A stretch of 64,000 nt of DNA, from positions 248,001 to 312,000 of the forward strand of contig JACJYP010000003.1 in assembly GCA_020636045.1 (NCBI GenBank), given 5' to 3'. The notes under the pieces are model-generated. The model saw nothing but the letters and a program-made list of their open reading frames with translations. It did no database searches and was not told the DNA's origin. Positions 1-8,566 of this stretch are shown in pieces (positions within the stretch are counted from its first letter, which is position 1; each line of letters starts with the position of its first letter). This DNA is from Lewinellaceae bacterium (lineage in GTDB: Bacteria > Bacteroidota > Bacteroidia > Chitinophagales > Saprospiraceae). The translations under genes and the position numbers were made by a program.

Positions 1-541
1 TCGGCTCGTCGAGGATAAGAAAATCGGGCTCTTCGAGCAGTATCTTGACCAGCGCCAGCCGTTTTTGCTGCCCGCCGGAAAGCGTGCCCACCTTTTGCTC
101 GAGGTCCTCCATGCGAAAGCGGAACAGCGTTTCCTTCACCTTGGCTTCGAACGACCAGGCCTGCTGCTCGTCCATCTGCGCGATGGCTTCCTGCAGTTCG
201 TCGCTATTATCGGGGTGCGCGAGCGCGTGTTCGTAGCGCTGCACCACGCGCACGAGCGGGTTGGCGGGGTCGAGCACCGCAGCCAGCACGTCGAGGCCGG
301 GGTGGAAATGCGGCTCCTGGTCCAGCCAGCCGATGCGGATGTCCTTGCGCAGGTGTATCTTCGCCTGCTCGCCTTCAGAGCCTTCGCGCCCCGCGATCAC
401 GCGCATGAGGGTGGTCTTGCCGGTGCCGTTCTTGGCGATCAGCCCGATCTTTTGCCCCTTGTCGATGTGCAGGCTGATGTTGCGGAAGAGGATCTTCTCA
501 CCGTAGGATTTGGTGACGTTTTCGAGTGTAAGGAAGTTCAC
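1..541 (-). CDS. ABC-F family ATPase, N-terminal part (3' end beyond window)
   Basis: Reverse-strand translation gives a typical ABC-F N-terminal cassette: NFLTLENVTKSYGEK, Walker A in GLIAKNGTGKTTLMRVIAG, signature LSGGQQKRLALVKILL, and Walker B in PDFLILDEP, where the window ends. ABC-F proteins are soluble duplicated ATPases that act on ribosomes in translation control or antibiotic protection; they are not transporters. I chose GTG at 541 because family members start MNYLSLENV-like. An in-frame ATG at 592 exists, but the codons between it and the GTG are made of a ggcagt-type repeat of the kind seen in the intergenic gap near 9200, so that stretch looks non-coding. The gene is divergent from trmB. 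Which ABC-F subfamily it belongs to cannot be told from half the protein. Confidence 0.9.
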   Translation of the reverse strand, partial: MNFLTLENVTKSYGEKILFRNISLHIDKGQKIGLIAKNGTGKTTLMRVIAGREGSEGEQAKIHLRKDIRIGWLDQEPHFHPGLDVLAAVLDPANPLVRVVQRYEHALAHPDNSDELQEAIAQMDEQQAWSFEAKVKETLFRFRMEDLEQKVGTLSGGQQKRLALVKILLEEPDFLILDEP

Positions 542-667
542 AGTGGCGGTTGGCAGTAGCAGTTTATTGATCGGGCGGGCAAAGATATGCATTACCGGCG
601 GGAGCAGTGACGAGAGATTTAAGCAGCGCCAATCACCGGATATTTCCCAACTTTGCCCTCCCAAAAA

Positions 668-699
668 TTTCCAGTTTCCAGTTTCCAGTTTCCAATTTC
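668..699. repeat. short tandem repeat upstream of trmB
   Basis: About four copies of a 7-bp tttccag unit lie just before the trmB start. Read through in frame they give a low-complexity FQFPVSSFQF peptide, which argues that the trmB coding region does not extend upstream through this stretch. Confidence 0.6.
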
Positions 700-710
700 T
701 AGTTTTCTCC

Positions 711-1400
711 GTGGCGCGCAAGAACAAACTCCGCAAATTCGCCGAAATACTCGCCTTCCCGAACGTGTACGAGTGTTACAACGTACAGGAACCGGACCTC
801 GTCGGCGCCGGCATGCAGCCCGTTGACCTGAGGGGGCGCTGGCAGGAGGCGCATTTCGGCAATGCACAACCCATCACCCTCGAACTCGCCTGCGGTGGCG
901 GCGAATACACGGTGGGGCTGGCGAAGCGCTTCCCCGAACGGAACTTTATCGGCGTCGATATCAAAGGCAACCGCATCTGGAAAGGCGCAAAGGCGGCCCT
1001 GGAGCAAGGGCTACCCAACGCCGCTTTTCTGCGCACGCGTATCGAAGTGATCGAACACTTTTTCGCGCCGGGTGAAGTGGCGGAGATCTGGATCACTTTT
1101 CCCGATCCTTTTCCGCGGTCCAGCAAGGAAAACCGGCGGCTTACTTCTGCGTTTTTTCTGGAGAAATACCGCAAATTCCTGCAACCCGGCGGACTGGTGC
1201 ACCTCAAGCACGACGATCCGGATTTTTATCAATTCTCGCTCGACACCATCACCGCCGACCCGCGTTGCACGCTTTTATATCAAAACGACGACATCTACGC
1301 CGGCGACCTGCCGTTCCCGGAACTGGCCATTCAGACCCTCTACGAGTCGTACCACCTGGCCGACGGACGCAAAATCAAATACCTGCGATTTACCATATGA
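711..1400 (+). CDS. trmB: tRNA (guanine-N7)-methyltransferase
   Basis: The enzyme uses S-adenosylmethionine to form m7G46 in the variable loop of tRNAs in the cytoplasm. The sequence shows the SAM-binding region ITLELACGGGEYTVGLA, then FIGVDIKGNRIWKGAK, the TrmB hallmark ITFPDPFPRSSKENRRLTS, and a C-terminal HLKHDD...YQNDDIY...IKYLRF block. At about 229 residues it is of usual size. The frame stays open upstream to 510, but that extension is repeat-like; GTG at 711 (VARKNKLRKFAE) matches the usual N-terminus. It is divergent from the ABC-F gene and is followed by the SOD gene on the same strand after about 100 bp. Confidence 0.93.
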   Translation: MARKNKLRKFAEILAFPNVYECYNVQEPDLVGAGMQPVDLRGRWQEAHFGNAQPITLELACGGGEYTVGLAKRFPERNFIGVDIKGNRIWKGAKAALEQGLPNAAFLRTRIEVIEHFFAPGEVAEIWITFPDPFPRSSKENRRLTSAFFLEKYRKFLQPGGLVHLKHDDPDFYQFSLDTITADPRCTLLYQNDDIYAGDLPFPELAIQTLYESYHLADGRKIKYLRFTI

Positions 1401-1504
1401 CCGGCCGCGGAAGAAAAACAGATGAAGCCGGCGCCGGGGCTGAACATCTTGCAAAAGGTATTGTTACGTGAGCAAACCATTTTTTCAACCAACCAACAAA
1501 AAAT

Positions 1505-2122
1505 ATGGCATTTACGCTTCCCGATCTCCCTTATGCTTTCAATGCCCTCGAACCGAATGTAGACGCCCGCACCATGGAAATCCACCATGGCAAGCACCAC
1601 GCCGCCTACGTCAATAACCTGAACGGCGCCGTGCAAGGCACCGAACTCGAAGGCAAGTCCCTCGAAGAACTGCTTGCCGGCATATCCAAACTCTCTCCGG
1701 CCGTGCGCAACAACGGCGGCGGCCACTGGAACCACACCCTGTTCTGGGAGATCATGTCGCCCAACGGCGGCGGCGCTCCTGCCGGCGACCTCGCTTCCAA
1801 GATCGACAAGAATTTCGGCAACTTCGAAGAGTTTAAAAAGCAATTTGCGCAGGCGGGAGCCACGCGCTTCGGCTCGGGCTGGGCATGGCTGTGCGTCGAC
1901 GGCAGCGACAACCTTTTCATTACTTCCACGCCCAACCAGGACAATCCGCTAATGGACGTCGCCGAGAAGCAGGGACAACCCATCCTCGGCCTCGACGTGT
2001 GGGAGCACGCCTATTATCTGCACTACCAGAACCGCCGGCCGGACTATATCTCCGCCTGGTGGAACGTGGTGAATTGGGAAGAAGTCGGCCGCCGCTACCG
2101 CAGCGCCGTTCGTTCCAACTGA
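1505..2122 (+). CDS. Superoxide dismutase, Mn/Fe family (Mn-type signature)
   Basis: It converts superoxide to oxygen and hydrogen peroxide. The 205 residues match the family length. Expected metal ligands are present: His27 (EIHHGKHHAAYV), His77 (GGGHWNHTLFW), Asp164 and His168 (DVWEHAYYL). Gly in the GGGHxNH segment and Gln145 in TPNQDNPL are the pattern of Mn-dependent rather than Fe-dependent enzymes; cambialism cannot be excluded. No signal peptide is visible, so it is cytoplasmic. It ends at a strong hairpin with a T-run. The ATG at 1505 gives the standard N-terminus MAFTLPDLPYAFNALEP. Confidence 0.95.
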   Translation: MAFTLPDLPYAFNALEPNVDARTMEIHHGKHHAAYVNNLNGAVQGTELEGKSLEELLAGISKLSPAVRNNGGGHWNHTLFWEIMSPNGGGAPAGDLASKIDKNFGNFEEFKKQFAQAGATRFGSGWAWLCVDGSDNLFITSTPNQDNPLMDVAEKQGQPILGLDVWEHAYYLHYQNRRPDYISAWWNVVNWEEVGRRYRSAVRSN

Positions 2123-2152
2123 TGTGATGCTGTAAAAAGATATTAAAACCGT

Positions 2153-2196
2153 AACGGGCATGAGCAGCGGGTTTTGCTGCATCATGCCCGTTTTTG
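2153..2196 (+). terminator. Rho-independent terminator after SOD
   Basis: An 11-bp stem (2153-2163 with 2182-2192) with an inner gcagc/gctgc stem (2164-2168 with 2176-2180) is followed by a run of T. It lies between the convergent SOD and DUF5009-like genes and has a better T-run on the plus strand. Confidence 0.8.
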
Positions 2197-2209
2197 TATT
2201 TCCAAACGG

Positions 2210-3313
2210 TCAAATTTTTACAAATATCTTCTTCCGGTACATCACCGCACACACCGACCAGCAGATCAGCAGAAATGTCAGCGCAAACAGCAGGGAGCCG
2301 AACGCGCCGCCTTCGATCGGCTGAAATACCTGCCGGTATATCCACGCGTATGCCGTGAGGGGTTCCCCATTTTCCTGCCATTGTATTCTGATCATGGTTT
2401 TCGTCAGCAGCCCGGCGAGCACGTAGGCGAACAGGGGATTGGCGCCGAATACGAGGAAAAAACGGACGTATCGCCGGCCGTCGGCCACATCGAGCGCCCA
2501 CACGCTGAAGGCCAGCAGGATCATGGAAATGCCGCCGGTGTAAAGCACGAAGGTGCTCGTCCACAGACTTTTGTTGATCGGGAATACGATATCCCAGAGC
2601 AGTCCCGCGACCGCAAGTATGCCTCCCCAAAGCAGCAGCGCGCGCACGGCCGACATTTTGTTGTCCTGCTGCCGCTGCATCAACTGGCCGCTCCACCAGC
2701 CGAGCAAAACCGTCACAATAGCCGGCAGGGTGCTCAGGATGCCTTCGGGGTCGAATGGTATGCCTTTTCCGTGCCACACGTGGCTGTCGCCGAGCACTGC
2801 CAGGTCCAGCCGCCGCACGGCATTGCCTGTCAGGCCAAACGGATCTTCTCCGGGTACCGCGAAGCCGGTCAGCAAGGCCCAGTAGCCCAGCAGCAGTGCT
2901 GCCCCCGCGGCGAAAAGCCAGCGTCCCGGCAAGCTCAGGGCCAGCAACGCCGCCAGCCCGTAGCCCAACGCCAGACGTTGCAATACTCCCATGATGCGCA
3001 GTTGGTCCCAGTCCTTCCAGTAAAAAGGGAATTTGGCCAGCAAAATGCCGAGCGCAAACAGCAGCAAGGTGCGTTTCAACACCTTTCGCCCCAACGCAGC
3101 GTCGAGGCGCCGGCCGTATTTTTCAAAAGAAAACCACATCGATACCCCGATGATGAACATAAAAGAGGGGAATACGAGATCGGTAGGGGTGCAGCCGTGC
3201 CATTCGGCGTGCAGGAGCGGGGGGAACACGTGCGCCCAGGTGCCCGGTGTGTTCACAACGAGCATGAGCGCGATGGTCAGGCCACGGTAAAAGTCGATGG
3301 ACAGGTAACGCAC
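2210..3313 (-). CDS. COG4299/DUF5009 family membrane acyltransferase-like protein (HGSNAT/NagX-like)
   Basis: Polytopic membrane protein with about ten hydrophobic segments. It has the family N-terminus RYLSIDFYRGLTIALMLVVN, the WHGCTPTDLVFPSFMFIIG block, RIMGVLQRLALGYG, and a late GANPLFAYVLAG segment. Relatives include human heparan-alpha-glucosaminide N-acetyltransferase and bacterial NagX-type proteins, thought to acetylate sugars across the membrane; the substrate here is unknown. I place the start at GTG 3313 because homologues begin close to RYLSxDxxRG. A TTG at 3388 would add 25 residues but would run into the intergenic repeat cluster. It is convergent with the SOD gene. Confidence 0.85.
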   Translation of the reverse strand: MRYLSIDFYRGLTIALMLVVNTPGTWAHVFPPLLHAEWHGCTPTDLVFPSFMFIIGVSMWFSFEKYGRRLDAALGRKVLKRTLLLFALGILLAKFPFYWKDWDQLRIMGVLQRLALGYGLAALLALSLPGRWLFAAGAALLLGYWALLTGFAVPGEDPFGLTGNAVRRLDLAVLGDSHVWHGKGIPFDPEGILSTLPAIVTVLLGWWSGQLMQRQQDNKMSAVRALLLWGGILAVAGLLWDIVFPINKSLWTSTFVLYTGGISMILLAFSVWALDVADGRRYVRFFLVFGANPLFAYVLAGLLTKTMIRIQWQENGEPLTAYAWIYRQVFQPIEGGAFGSLLFALTFLLICWSVCAVMYRKKIFVKI

Positions 3314-3386
3314 GGGCAGGAGGGTTGAGTTGACAAAACGGCGTTTCGAAAGGGCTAAGCAAAGGAACAAAAGAAAACGGCAATTC

Positions 3387-3542
3387 AAGTGGTCCCGAGA
3401 TCTGGTTGGAAAAAGTTAAATACCCGCAACCAGGGTTATAGTGATCCCAAGCTCTGGTTGGAAAAAGGGCAGCATCCCCCAACAGCCTGGTGATTCTCCA
3501 ACCAGAGGTTGGAACCACTATAACCAGAGGTCCTGACCACTT
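3387..3542. repeat. Cluster of four imperfect inverted/direct repeats
   Basis: Two direct copies (3387-3415 and 3440-3467) read roughly aGTGGTCCCgAGaTCTGGTT followed by ggaaaaag. Two inverted copies follow (3498-3519 and 3520-3542). An extra half-copy, caaccagggttata, sits at 3427-3440. The arms can pair into several alternative stem-loops. The cluster fills the gap between the divergent DUF5009-like and response-regulator genes. Nothing else was recognised in 3543-3695. Confidence 0.75.
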
Positions 3543-3695
3543 TAACATACGACGCCGGTGTACAATTTTAACAAATGGTGCGTTTCCACATACTTCAATT
3601 CAGAAAGCATACGTTAAAGCATCGTACCTCCTGTAAAAAGGACGTAATCCCCCTATCGGAACATCATCTAATCACACGAACCACTGACCGACTAT

Positions 3696-4436
3696 ATGGC
3701 AAGTACTAACTACAAAATTCTGCTGGTAGAAGACGATCAAAACTTCGGCGACGTCCTGCGCTCATACCTCGAAATGCATGATTACGAGGTGACGCTGGCT
3801 ACCGACGGCGTGCTTGGGCTCGAGGCCTTTAAAAAAAGCAACTACGACCTCTGCGTTTTTGACGTGATGATGCCGCGCAAAGACGGCTTCACGCTCGCCC
3901 GCGAAATTCGCGAACGCAACCAGGAGGTGCCCATCATTTTCCTGACGGCCAAAACCATGAAGGACGACGTGCTGCAGGGTTTCAAGATCGGCGCGGACGA
4001 CTATATTTCCAAGCCATTCAACTCGGAAGAACTGCTGTACCGCATCCAGGCAGTGCTCAAGCGCTTCAATAAAAACGCCGATCCCCGCGACGAACAGCGC
4101 GAGTTTACCATCGGCAAGTACCATTTTAATTATCCGGTCAGGATACTGACCTTTACCGAGCCCGTCAAGCCCGGCGAAGACAACCAGTGGAAACTGAGCC
4201 CCAAGGAGGCGGAACTGCTCAAGCTGTTCTGCAAATACATGAACGACGTGATGCCGCGTTCGGAGGCACTCAACAAGATCTGGCACGAAGACAACTATTT
4301 CACCGCCCGCTCGATGGACGTATTTGTGACGAAATTGCGCAAATACCTGGCAAAAGATGCCGCCATCGAGATCGTCAATATCCACGGCAACGGCTTTCAG
4401 CTGCTTGTCAAGGACATGGCCGGCGGTACCGCCTGA
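3696..4436 (+). CDS. OmpR/PhoB-family response regulator
   Basis: A 246-residue DNA-binding response regulator. The receiver domain (residues 6-120) shows VEDDQNFGDV acidic residues, phosphoacceptor Asp56 (LCVFDVMMPRKDG), Thr84 (IIFLTAKT) and Lys106 (YISKPF). The C-terminal winged helix (about 135-240) shows LSPKEAELLKLFCKY and ARSMDVFVTKLRKYL, typical of Trans_reg_C. No sensor kinase gene is adjacent, so it is an orphan here and its signal is unknown. Bacteroidota RprY-type regulators look similar. A terminator-like hairpin follows. Confidence 0.93.
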   Translation: MASTNYKILLVEDDQNFGDVLRSYLEMHDYEVTLATDGVLGLEAFKKSNYDLCVFDVMMPRKDGFTLAREIRERNQEVPIIFLTAKTMKDDVLQGFKIGADDYISKPFNSEELLYRIQAVLKRFNKNADPRDEQREFTIGKYHFNYPVRILTFTEPVKPGEDNQWKLSPKEAELLKLFCKYMNDVMPRSEALNKIWHEDNYFTARSMDVFVTKLRKYLAKDAAIEIVNIHGNGFQLLVKDMAGGTA

Positions 4437-4506
4437 TCTGCGTTCCGAACGTTCGTATATTAGAAGTTGTTTGAGCCCGAAACGGACCTCACTGAAACAA
4501 CTTCCG

Positions 4507-4554
4507 GAGCCCGTGCGCCAATCTCCCCCCCGGCCGTGCGGGCTCATTCTTTTT
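4507..4554 (+). terminator. Rho-independent terminator after the response regulator
   Basis: A 7-bp gagcccg/cgggctc stem (4507-4513 with 4539-4545) is followed by attcttttt. A second pairing just upstream (gaagttgttt with aaacaacttc, about 4463-4504) could form an alternative hairpin. Confidence 0.6.
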
Positions 4555-4633
4555 GCAAGCGCACCGCCGGCGCGCTGCGGAATATGACAGGCACGACGTA
4601 ATTTTGTCGACCCTTTTTCAGTATCCCGGATAT

Positions 4634-5623
4634 ATGTCCCTCCAAAGTTTTTTTCAAAAATACACAGGCTTTCTGCGCAGTTTGAAAGCAGTGTACGTGG
4701 TCAATAACCTGCTGCAATCGGACCGGCTGCGGCACAACCGCTCCCTGTACCGGAAATACGGGCTGCAAAAAAGCATTTTCAGCCCCGTGGGCAGCGGCGA
4801 TTTTAAAACACACCACCCGGACATTCCCTGGATCGATCGACCCGACGCCCTGGAAAAACTGGAGCAAAATGCTGAATTTCAGGCTCTTGGCCCGGTGCTG
4901 CAGGAAAAAGTACGCGGCTTTTTGAAAGACGGATACATGATCCTGGAAGGTTTTTTTCCGGAAGCGGATACCGACGCGCTGAACGGCGAAGTGGCTGCGC
5001 AACTGGAGGCGGGCAAAGCGCAATACAACTACACCGGTCGCAAGATCTTCAACTTTTTCGGGCACAGCCGCCTGGCCGACGAGCGCTTTTTCCGGAATCC
5101 GGAATTGTTACGGCTGTTGTCTTTTCTGCTGGGGAAAAAAGTCATCCCGTTCCAGTCGCTCAACTTCACGCTGGGCAGCGAGCAACGCGCGCATTCGGAC
5201 TCTATTCACATGACAACCGAGCCACCGGGCTACCTGATCGCCACCTGGATCGCGCTCGAGGACTGCACCCCCGAAAACGGGGCCCTGTTCTACTACCCCG
5301 GCAGCCATCGTTTGCCCTATCTTACTACGACCGACTACCCCTCCGGCAATACCCGCTGGACGATCGGTAACAACAGCAACCGGCGCTACGAAGACAAGAT
5401 AGAAGAGGTCATTGCGGAAACCGGCCTGCAAAAACAGCCTTTCCTGGGCAAACGCGGCGACGTACTGATCTGGCATGCCAACCTGCTGCACGGCGGCAGC
5501 CCCATCACCCGGCCCGGCGCTACACGCAGAAGCATGGTTTGCCACTACTACGCCGAAGACGTGATCTGTTACCACGAAATGTCGCAGCGTCCGGCGCTGC
5601 TTCCGCCCACCCATCCCGTCTGA
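4634..5623 (+). CDS. Phytanoyl-CoA dioxygenase (PhyH) family protein
   Basis: A 329-residue Fe(II)/2-oxoglutarate-dependent oxygenase-like protein. The jelly-roll core shows the HxD metal-binding motif in QRAHSDSIHM, a conserved PENGALFYYPGSHR segment, and the distal His in WHANLLHGG followed by an Arg-rich RPGATRRSMVCHYY that would bind 2-oxoglutarate. Such enzymes hydroxylate diverse small molecules; no substrate can be assigned. ATG at 4634 (MSLQSFFQKY) is preferred over the open frame from 4553, which crosses the upstream terminator. Its neighbours give no pathway clue. Confidence 0.85.
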   Translation: MSLQSFFQKYTGFLRSLKAVYVVNNLLQSDRLRHNRSLYRKYGLQKSIFSPVGSGDFKTHHPDIPWIDRPDALEKLEQNAEFQALGPVLQEKVRGFLKDGYMILEGFFPEADTDALNGEVAAQLEAGKAQYNYTGRKIFNFFGHSRLADERFFRNPELLRLLSFLLGKKVIPFQSLNFTLGSEQRAHSDSIHMTTEPPGYLIATWIALEDCTPENGALFYYPGSHRLPYLTTTDYPSGNTRWTIGNNSNRRYEDKIEEVIAETGLQKQPFLGKRGDVLIWHANLLHGGSPITRPGATRRSMVCHYYAEDVICYHEMSQRPALLPPTHPV

Positions 5624-5746
5624 TCGTTTTATGCAGCCAACCAATTTAAACTTTGCAGCGTCCATACCAGAGTCCGGTTCCGGCACGTTTTTGGCGGGAA
5701 CCGGCCGGAGGGGAGGCAGAGGCGGTAAAAAACCGCCAAAGCTGCC

Positions 5747-5754
5747 TACTTTTG
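5747..5754 (+). promoter_or_regulatory. Candidate Bacteroidota -7 promoter element
   Basis: The octamer tacttttg matches the Bacteroidota sigma consensus TAnnTTTG and is followed by gc. It lies about 100 bp before the DUF6089-like gene. No clear -33 TTTG is visible at the right distance, so this is tentative. Confidence 0.35.
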
Positions 5755-5853
5755 CGCCTCGTCATTTCTGCGCTTCACCCATTCATCATTCGTTTTTCAT
5801 CCGAAATGACCGGTTTTACTCAACGGGTTTTACCCATTTTACACTATTCTGAC

Positions 5854-6669
5854 ATGAAGCAAATTAGATTATGGATGCTTGTCGGCGGGTTGTTACTGGC
5901 AAACCATGCCGCCTTTGCACAAATGCGGGGCTTTGAAGTCGGCGGCTGGGTCGGGGCATCCAACTACTTTGGCGACCTGAATACCAACTGGCGCCTGAGC
6001 CGCGTCCACCTCTCGGGCGGTATCGGCACGCGCTATAACTTTAACGACCGCCTGAGTTTTAAACTTGGCGCGAACGTAGGGCAGATCAGCGCCTATGATT
6101 CCGACTCGAAAAATGTGTACGAGCAGCGGCGCAACCTTTCTTTCAAAAGCATCCTGATCGACGGCACCGGGCAACTGGAGTTCAACTTCCTGCCTTACGT
6201 GCACGGGCACCGCGATTATTTCTTCTCGCCCTATGTCTTCCTCGGCGTATCCATCTATCATTTCAACCCGCGCGCCGAACTCGATGACGAGTGGTACAAC
6301 CTGCGTCAGTACGGCACCGAAGGGCAATTCCGCGGTGAAGAATACAACACGACCCAGGGCGCCGTGGCTTATGGCTTCGGCTTTAAAGTAGACCTGTCGT
6401 ATCGCTGGAGCATCAATGTGGAACTCGGCGGCCGCAAACTCTTCACCGACTACATCGACGATGTGAGCGGCGTTTATGCCGATGTGCGCGACATTCGCGC
6501 GCAGCGCGGCGAGATCGGCGCAGAACTGGCCGATCGCTCGCTTGAACCCAAGATCGGGCTGCCGGGGCGTCAGCGCGGCAACGGCAAAGACAACGATATG
6601 TACGCCTTCCTGATGGTCGGCATGATGTACTACTTCGGAGACATCCGTTGCCCCGAATTTTTGCGGTAG
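5854..6669 (+). CDS. DUF6089-like outer-membrane beta-barrel protein
   Basis: A 271-residue protein with a clear signal peptide (MKQIRLWMLVGGLLLANHAA, cleavage near FAQ). The mature part starts GFEVGGWVGASNYFGDLN, alternates aromatic beta strands, and ends with a YYFGDIRCPEF-type strand. This layout, with the GxxxYFGDLN opening, is that of the DUF6089 barrel family found throughout Bacteroidota, some members of which are linked to T9SS or gliding. A specific role cannot be assigned. The start is ATG 5854; the longer open frame from 5653 lacks a plausible N-terminus. Confidence 0.8.
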   Translation: MKQIRLWMLVGGLLLANHAAFAQMRGFEVGGWVGASNYFGDLNTNWRLSRVHLSGGIGTRYNFNDRLSFKLGANVGQISAYDSDSKNVYEQRRNLSFKSILIDGTGQLEFNFLPYVHGHRDYFFSPYVFLGVSIYHFNPRAELDDEWYNLRQYGTEGQFRGEEYNTTQGAVAYGFGFKVDLSYRWSINVELGGRKLFTDYIDDVSGVYADVRDIRAQRGEIGAELADRSLEPKIGLPGRQRGNGKDNDMYAFLMVGMMYYFGDIRCPEFLR

Positions 6670-6675
6670 GGGCTA

Positions 6676-8364
6676 TCAGCGCCTGCCGTTGTTTCGCCGT
6701 TCCCATTCCGCCAGATCGGCGTCTGCTTTGGCCGTATCGCCGATCTTGAGGTATGCGTTGCCGCGGGCGCGGTATGCGCGGGCGAAGTCGGGGTTGATTT
6801 CCAGTGTTTTGTTGAAATCGCGAATGGCGTCGCGCGCGCGGTCGAGGTTGAGCAGCGAGAGGCCGCGGTTGTAGTATTGTTCGGCGTCGTCGGGTTTGCT
6901 TTCCAGGTATTTGTCGAGATCGGCTACCGATTTTTCATACTGCCGGCTTAGCCCGTAGAGGCTGCCGCGGTATTTATACGAATCGTATAGTTTCGGGTTG
7001 ATCTCCAGCGCCTTGTTGAAGTCGCGCATGGCCTGGTTCATGTCACGGCGGTCGTTGGCGTATGCAATGGCGCGCGCTTCGTACATCCGGCCGTTCTGAT
7101 GGAATCCTTTTTCGATGGCGTTGTCCACGATGGCGATCGTGTCTTTCCAGTACCGTATTTGTATAAGGCTCATCACGACCAGCGCGACTGCCCACAGGCG
7201 CCCGGCCCACGCGATGCCGCCTGCCGCAGCCGGATATGCCCGCTGCGCAGCCGACCAGGCCGAAACGAGCAGGTAAAAAATACCGACGGCTGCCAGATAA
7301 TTGTAGTGATCTGCGCAGAGTTCAAAGGCGCCTACCGAATAATAGGGCAGGGCGACAAAAATATTGGCGGCGTAGAACAGCAGCCCCTGCCGCAGCCAGG
7401 GCGCTTTTTCCCGGAAATGCCAGGCTGCGTATGCGACCACCGCCAGCAATACAGGCGCGGCGTAATAGAGCGCCGGCATTCCGTTTTCCGTTTTGTCAAA
7501 AGAATAATAGATGCTCAGGTTACCCGGCCAGAGCAGTTTCGACCAATATAGCAGCGGCGTATAACACACCAGAAAGATGCGCTCGACGGCGCTGAAACCG
7601 CCCGAATCGGCGCTTACCTCCACGCCCGCTGCCGCGCGGGTATGAAAGGTGAAAAGGCCGAATGCCAGCGCCAGGGTGAAAAAAGGAATGTAACCGAGCC
7701 AGCGCTTACGGGCTTCCAGGGCCGGCTTTTTCCAGTACTGATCGATCACCAGCAGGAGCACCGGCAGTACTACGGCCGTGCTTTTGGCCAGACAAGCCGC
7801 GATAAACATCCCCAACGACAGCGCATACTGATTGTTCGAACCTTCCGGCTTGTCCGCGTGGTCGAGATAAAATTGTACGGACAGCAGGCAAAAAAGTGTG
7901 AACAGCGGCGTGCTGAAGCCCGCGATCCAAGCCACGGATTCCACCTGAATGGGGTGTATGGCAAACAGCAGGGTGCTCGCGAAGGCAATATTGCGCAGCA
8001 CATCCAGCCGCTGCAATAACCGGAATAGCAGCCATACGTTGGCGGCGTGCACCAGCGCGCTCATCAAGTGGTACAGGAAGGGGTTTTCGCCGCCGATCGT
8101 GTACGAAACGGCATATCCCATCCAGGTCAGCGGGGCGTACATACCCAGGTTGAATATCCCGAAGTCAAAATTTTTCACCGCAGGGTTGTCCACCGTGGCC
8201 ATGTGGTCGTCGATGCCGAGCATTTCATTGGAAAAGCCCGTGCAGAACAGCAGAAAACCCGCCGCGGCGAGCACCCAGGGTTGCCAGTTGCCATCGCCCG
8301 AAGCGCCGGATGGGGCAGGTTTGGAAGGGGCCGCTTTGCGCGCAGGGTTCGATTTTTTTGCCAT
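6676..8364 (-). CDS. TMTC-like GT-C membrane protein with C-terminal TPR repeats
   Basis: A 562-residue protein. After a Lys/Pro-rich N-terminus come about ten hydrophobic segments. The first loop carries GIDDHMATVDNPAVKNF, the acidic DD motif expected in GT-C glycosyltransferases of the TMTC/PMT type, followed by NPFLYHLMSALVHAANVWLL and FAIHPIQVESVAWIAGF, both typical of TMTC-like proteins. The C-terminal 130 residues hold three to four TPRs (AMRDFNKALEINPKLYDSYK, SVADLDKYLESKPDDAEQY, AIRDFNKTLEINPDFARAY). Inference: a membrane mannosyl- or other glycosyltransferase of unknown acceptor. It is convergent with the DUF6089-like gene, only 6 bp apart. Confidence 0.8.
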   Translation of the reverse strand: MAKKSNPARKAAPSKPAPSGASGDGNWQPWVLAAAGFLLFCTGFSNEMLGIDDHMATVDNPAVKNFDFGIFNLGMYAPLTWMGYAVSYTIGGENPFLYHLMSALVHAANVWLLFRLLQRLDVLRNIAFASTLLFAIHPIQVESVAWIAGFSTPLFTLFCLLSVQFYLDHADKPEGSNNQYALSLGMFIAACLAKSTAVVLPVLLLVIDQYWKKPALEARKRWLGYIPFFTLALAFGLFTFHTRAAAGVEVSADSGGFSAVERIFLVCYTPLLYWSKLLWPGNLSIYYSFDKTENGMPALYYAAPVLLAVVAYAAWHFREKAPWLRQGLLFYAANIFVALPYYSVGAFELCADHYNYLAAVGIFYLLVSAWSAAQRAYPAAAGGIAWAGRLWAVALVVMSLIQIRYWKDTIAIVDNAIEKGFHQNGRMYEARAIAYANDRRDMNQAMRDFNKALEINPKLYDSYKYRGSLYGLSRQYEKSVADLDKYLESKPDDAEQYYNRGLSLLNLDRARDAIRDFNKTLEINPDFARAYRARGNAYLKIGDTAKADADLAEWERRNNGRR

Positions 8365-8566
8365 GTGTATTCAGAAAATGTTTCGGAACTGCCCGAAATT
8401 CGTCGGACTGCTTACACATTCCGACAAAACCCGTATTGTTGGCGCGAAAGTAAGGCTTTTGCCGTTCGACATCATAACTGCTTGTCAATCGGCAGCCGAT
8501 ACAGGCAGCGAAGCACCACCCGGGGGCATCTTGGGCAAAAATTCACCATTAATCTGATTACACTTC

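Noticed and set aside
510..710. N-terminal extension of TrmB
   Set aside because: It consists of intergenic sequence and a tttccag repeat and overlaps the divergent ABC-F start; TrmB homologues start near GTG 711.
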